A DNA stretch of 64,000 nt from Tardiphaga sp052076105 (GTDB lineage: Bacteria > Pseudomonadota > Alphaproteobacteria > Rhizobiales > Xanthobacteraceae), in NCBI RefSeq assembly GCF_052076105.1, contig NZ_CP197245.1, forward strand, positions 5,456,001 to 5,520,000. Reading direction: 5' to 3'. The first letter of the stretch is position 1; each line of letters opens with the position of its first letter. Under the pieces are notes generated by a model. That model was not told the origin of the DNA and did no database searches. It saw only the letters and a program-made list of their open reading frames with translations. Below are positions 61,692 through 64,000 of this stretch, one piece after another. The translations under genes and the position numbers were made by a program.

Positions 61692-62438
61692 ATGACCCGT
61701 TCTCGCCTGTCCCGCCTCGCCACTGCGGCGCTGATTCCGGCAGCCGCGCTGACGCTGAACGCCGCGGCCTGGGCGCAATCTCCACCCGCCACGCCGCCAG
61801 CGGCAAGCACCCCGGCGACGCCGCCCGCGCCCGCACCCGCCACACCAGCTCCGGCGGCAGCGGCTCCCGCCACTCCCGCTCCCGCCGCACCGGAGACGCC
61901 GGCCCCAGTCGCGCCGGCAACGCCGCCCGCTGCAGCCCAGGCCCCCGCAACGCCAGCCGCGCCTCAGGTCCAGGTTGCCGATCCGTTCGGCGAGGAAATC
62001 ACGCTGTCGCCGAAGCAGATGGTGACCTTCGTCGGCAAGGCCAATTGGGATTCGGCCTTCGATACGCTGATGGATGCGTTCAAGCAGATCACCACCGTGC
62101 TCGACAAACAGGGCGTCAAGTCATCGGGCAATCCGATGATCGTCTATACGACCACCGACGACACTGGCTTCACCTTCCTCGCGGAAATCCCGGTCGATCA
62201 GGAGGTGAAGAACCTGCCGAAGGCGATGAAGATGGGTCTGTCACCGGATGGCAAGGCGCTGAAGTTCGTTCATCGCGGCTCCTACGACAATATGGACAAC
62301 ACCTATGAGGCGATCACCAATCACCTCGATGACAAGAAGTTGGAAGCGAAAGACACCTTCATCGAGGAATACATGACCGATCCCCTGAAGACGGCGGAAG
62401 ACAAGCTCGTCATCAATGTCTATGTGCCGCTGAAGTAA
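61692..62438 (+). CDS. Exported GyrI-like (effector-binding) domain protein
   Basis: A 248-residue exported protein. A signal peptide (about 1-29, ending NAAAWAQ) is followed by a long Ala/Pro repeat linker (about 30-90), then a GyrI-like/AraC effector-binding domain of about 150 residues (VTFVGKANWDSAFDTLMDAFKQ, PMIVYTTTDDTGFTFLAEIPV, VHRGSYDNMDNTYEAIT, EEYMTDPLKTAEDKLVINVYVPL). Such domains bind small molecules, but here in the periplasm. The ATG at 61692 has GGAG upstream; earlier in-frame ATGs are outside the signal peptide. Confidence 0.75.
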   Translation: MTRSRLSRLATAALIPAAALTLNAAAWAQSPPATPPAASTPATPPAPAPATPAPAAAAPATPAPAAPETPAPVAPATPPAAAQAPATPAAPQVQVADPFGEEITLSPKQMVTFVGKANWDSAFDTLMDAFKQITTVLDKQGVKSSGNPMIVYTTTDDTGFTFLAEIPVDQEVKNLPKAMKMGLSPDGKALKFVHRGSYDNMDNTYEAITNHLDDKKLEAKDTFIEEYMTDPLKTAEDKLVINVYVPLK

Positions 62439-62508
62439 TAGAAGCGAAGGCCAGCGATAAAGAAGCTCTGGTCATAAAGAAGCCTTGGACGGTCGCGAGA
62501 GATCGGGC

Positions 62509-63222
62509 ATGAAAAATCATCTGACTCTGGCCGTTTTCGGCATTGCGCTCATCGCCACTCCTGCGCTTGCGCAGGTCAATCCACCGCCGATGATTTCCGT
62601 CTCCGGCGAAGGCACCGTCTCGGTGCCGCCGGATCTCGCTGTCGTCGATGGCGGCGTGACAACCGACGCCAAGACGGCGCGCGAGGCCGCTGAGGCCAAC
62701 AATGCGGCGATGGCCAAGGTGCTTGCGGCCCTGAAGAGCGCCGGCATTGCCGAGAAGGACATGCAGACATCGCGGCTGTCGCTGTTTCCGCAATATACGC
62801 AGCAGACCCGTCCCAATCCCAATCCTGGCCCCAATGTCATCTCGGGCTATCGCGCCAGCAACCGCGTCACCATCCGCGTGCGCGACGTGACCAAGGTGGC
62901 CGGCACCATCGACGCGCTGGTGGCTTCGGGTGCCAATGAGGTCGGCGGCATCAATTTCATGGTGACCAAGGCGTCGCAACTGCTCGACGATGCGCGCAGC
63001 GAAGCGGTTGCTGATGCGCGGCGCAAGGCGGAGATTTACGCCAAGGCGGCCGGCGTCAAGCTCGGCGCGCCGATCAGCATCTCCGAGGACTCCGGCAGCG
63101 CGCCGGCGCCGATGATGTTGCGCAAGATGGGCGCCGATGCGGCATCGGCTCCGGTGGCGCAAGGCGAGGAAGTGCTGCGCGTGAATGTCAGCGTGTCCTG
63201 GGAAATCAAGCCGGCGCAGTAA
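62509..63222 (+). CDS. Exported SIMPL-domain (DUF541) protein
   Basis: A 237-residue exported protein. The signal peptide MKNHLTLAVFGIALIATPALAQ is followed by a SIMPL/DUF541 domain: ISVSGEGTVSVPPDLAVVDGGV, SAGIAEKDMQTSRLSLFPQY, YRASNRVTIRVRDVTKVAGTI, GINFMVTKASQLLDDARSEAV and a C-terminal VNVSVSWEIKP. The family has no firm function; some members affect stress tolerance or outer-membrane integrity. It follows the GyrI-like gene by 70 bases on the same strand and may share its transcript. Confidence 0.88.
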   Translation: MKNHLTLAVFGIALIATPALAQVNPPPMISVSGEGTVSVPPDLAVVDGGVTTDAKTAREAAEANNAAMAKVLAALKSAGIAEKDMQTSRLSLFPQYTQQTRPNPNPGPNVISGYRASNRVTIRVRDVTKVAGTIDALVASGANEVGGINFMVTKASQLLDDARSEAVADARRKAEIYAKAAGVKLGAPISISEDSGSAPAPMMLRKMGADAASAPVAQGEEVLRVNVSVSWEIKPAQ

Positions 63223-63240
63223 CGCGCTGGACCATCAGTC

Positions 63241-63327
63241 GTCATTGCGAGGAGCGAAGCGACGCGGCAATCCAGGGGCCGCAAGCGAAGGCTGGATTGC
63301 TTCGTCGCAAGGGCTCCTCGCAATGAC
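63241..63327. repeat. dispersed palindromic repeat between the SIMPL gene and the hydrolase gene
   Basis: GTCATTGCGAGGAGC at the left pairs with GCTCCTCGCAATGAC at the right end (87 bases in all); inner arms GAAGCGACG..GCAATCCA and TGGATTGCTTCGTCGC also pair. GTCATTGCGAGGAGCGAAGC is one of the most abundant dispersed repeats in the Bradyrhizobium group. Confidence 0.92.
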
Positions 63328-63350
63328 GGCTGAGAGGTGGGGGACCTCCG

Positions 63351-64000
63351 TTAGATCTCCACCACCTGTCCCGGCTTCAGCGCCATAAACTTCTCGCTGG
63401 GCAATTCCGCCGCGCTGCATGCGGCGGCCAATCCCTTCACCGGGCCGTCAATCGCCTCGTCGGTGAGCTGGAACGTCGAGTGATGACTGGCCAGCGCCTG
63501 CTGCGCGCCGCAATCCGCAAACGCCTTCACGGCGTCTTCCGGATTCATGTGCTGGTCTTTCATGAACCAGCGCGGCTCATAGGCGCCGATCGGCAGGATC
63601 GCGAGCCTGATAGCGCCATGGGCCTCGCGCACGCGACGGAAGTGCAGGCCGTCGCCATAGCCGCTGTCGCCGACGATGTAGATCTTGCCAGCTGGCGTCT
63701 CCAGCACGAAGCTCGCCCACAACGACTTGTTGCGATCGAACAGGCCGCGCGCCGTCCAGTGCCGCGTCGGGACAAGCGTCACGGCGAGGCCGCCGCCAAG
63801 CTCGACGCGATCTGTCCAGTCATAGGCCTCGGCCTTGATCGTGCTGTCGGCGCTTTTCATGGTGGCGTCATTGCCGAGCGGCGTGATCACGCGCGGTGCA
63901 AATTTGGCTGACAGCTTCGACAGGGTCGGAAGATCGAGATGGTCGTAATGACCGTGCGACACCAGCACGACGTCGATCTTGGGCAGTTTGTCGAAGGCGA
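63351..64000 (-). CDS. Metallo-beta-lactamase-fold hydrolase (partial)
   Basis: The C-terminal 216 or so codons of a hydrolase; the N-terminus is beyond the right edge. The metal motif SHGHYDHLD is at the left part of the protein seen here, followed by PTRHWTARGLFDRNKSLWASF, IYIVGDSGYGDGLHF, LAILPIGAYEPRWFMKDQHM and ASHHSTFQL. This matches the UlaG/NAPE-PLD-like class of MBL-fold enzymes; the substrate is unknown. Confidence 0.9.
   Translation of the reverse strand, partial: AFDKLPKIDVVLVSHGHYDHLDLPTLSKLSAKFAPRVITPLGNDATMKSADSTIKAEAYDWTDRVELGGGLAVTLVPTRHWTARGLFDRNKSLWASFVLETPAGKIYIVGDSGYGDGLHFRRVREAHGAIRLAILPIGAYEPRWFMKDQHMNPEDAVKAFADCGAQQALASHHSTFQLTDEAIDGPVKGLAAACSAAELPSEKFMALKPGQVVEI

Overview
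The window looks like an ordinary chromosomal segment of an alphaproteobacterium of the Bradyrhizobium/Rhodopseudomonas/Tardiphaga group (Nitrobacteraceae). The basis is high GC, the protein sequence style, the gene order (aroA-cmk-rpsA; trpFBA-accD-folC; trxA-addAB; divL-tsaE; rimP-nusA-ylxR-infB-rbfA-truB-rpsO-pnp) and the small palindromic repeats scattered between genes. No insertion sequence, prophage, integrase, rRNA or CRISPR array is visible; one tRNA gene (tRNA-Ala, GGC) is present. Species-level placement cannot be made from the sequence alone.

Layout. 1-3.7 kb: end of a glycerol-3-phosphate ABC transporter gene (ugpB), a family III CoA-transferase, the divergent ohr/ohrR peroxide-stress pair with a palindromic operator, tRNA-Ala and an acidic protein. 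3.9-9.6 kb: aroA, cmk, rpsA, sppA, ihfB. 9.7-16.6 kb: lapA-like gene, trpF, trpB, then an antisense DUF559 nuclease-like gene and a palindromic repeat separating trpB from trpA, then accD, folC and a metallophosphatase. 16.8-29.3 kb, all minus strand: divL, a tsaE-phosphotransferase fusion, a PilZ gene, murU-like, addB, addA and trxA. 29.5-33.8 kb, minus strand: ubiE, ubiB, coaBC, dut. 33.9-44 kb: a mixed accessory stretch with mutM, a HEAT-repeat protein, an isolated rutA, a methyltransferase, a PilZ protein, a protease-like protein, a MoeB/ThiF protein, an aldo/keto reductase with divergent LysR regulator, and a DUF2336 protein. 44-54.9 kb: the translation/RNA operon rimP-nusA-ylxR-infB-rbfA-truB-rpsO-pnp. 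55-64 kb: exported Mn-type superoxide dismutase, TetR regulator, enoyl-CoA hydratase, yciB, ftsY, an RluA-type pseudouridine synthase, a possible RhiA-like protein, dapF, two exported proteins and a truncated metallo-beta-lactamase-fold hydrolase.

Most unusual points. (1) CoaBC carries an N-terminal ribbon-helix-helix DNA-binding domain resembling the FitA antitoxin, and a perfect 12-bp inverted repeat lies just upstream of its own start codon. This suggests a CoA-synthesis enzyme that represses its own gene. (2) The large PAS sensor kinase has tyrosine in place of the phospho-accepting histidine, the hallmark of the cell-cycle protein DivL. (3) TsaE is fused to an AmgK-like sugar kinase, with a murU-like gene nearby, linking tRNA modification and cell-wall recycling in one transcript. 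(4) A promoter and intrinsic terminator precede rimP-nusA, suggesting attenuation. (5) A dispersed palindromic repeat has been read through in frame in the N-terminus of TruB. Enzymes with replaced canonical residues (AccD zinc ribbon, CoaC cysteine, a trypsin-like protein lacking its histidine, an aldo/keto reductase lacking its histidine) are listed separately.
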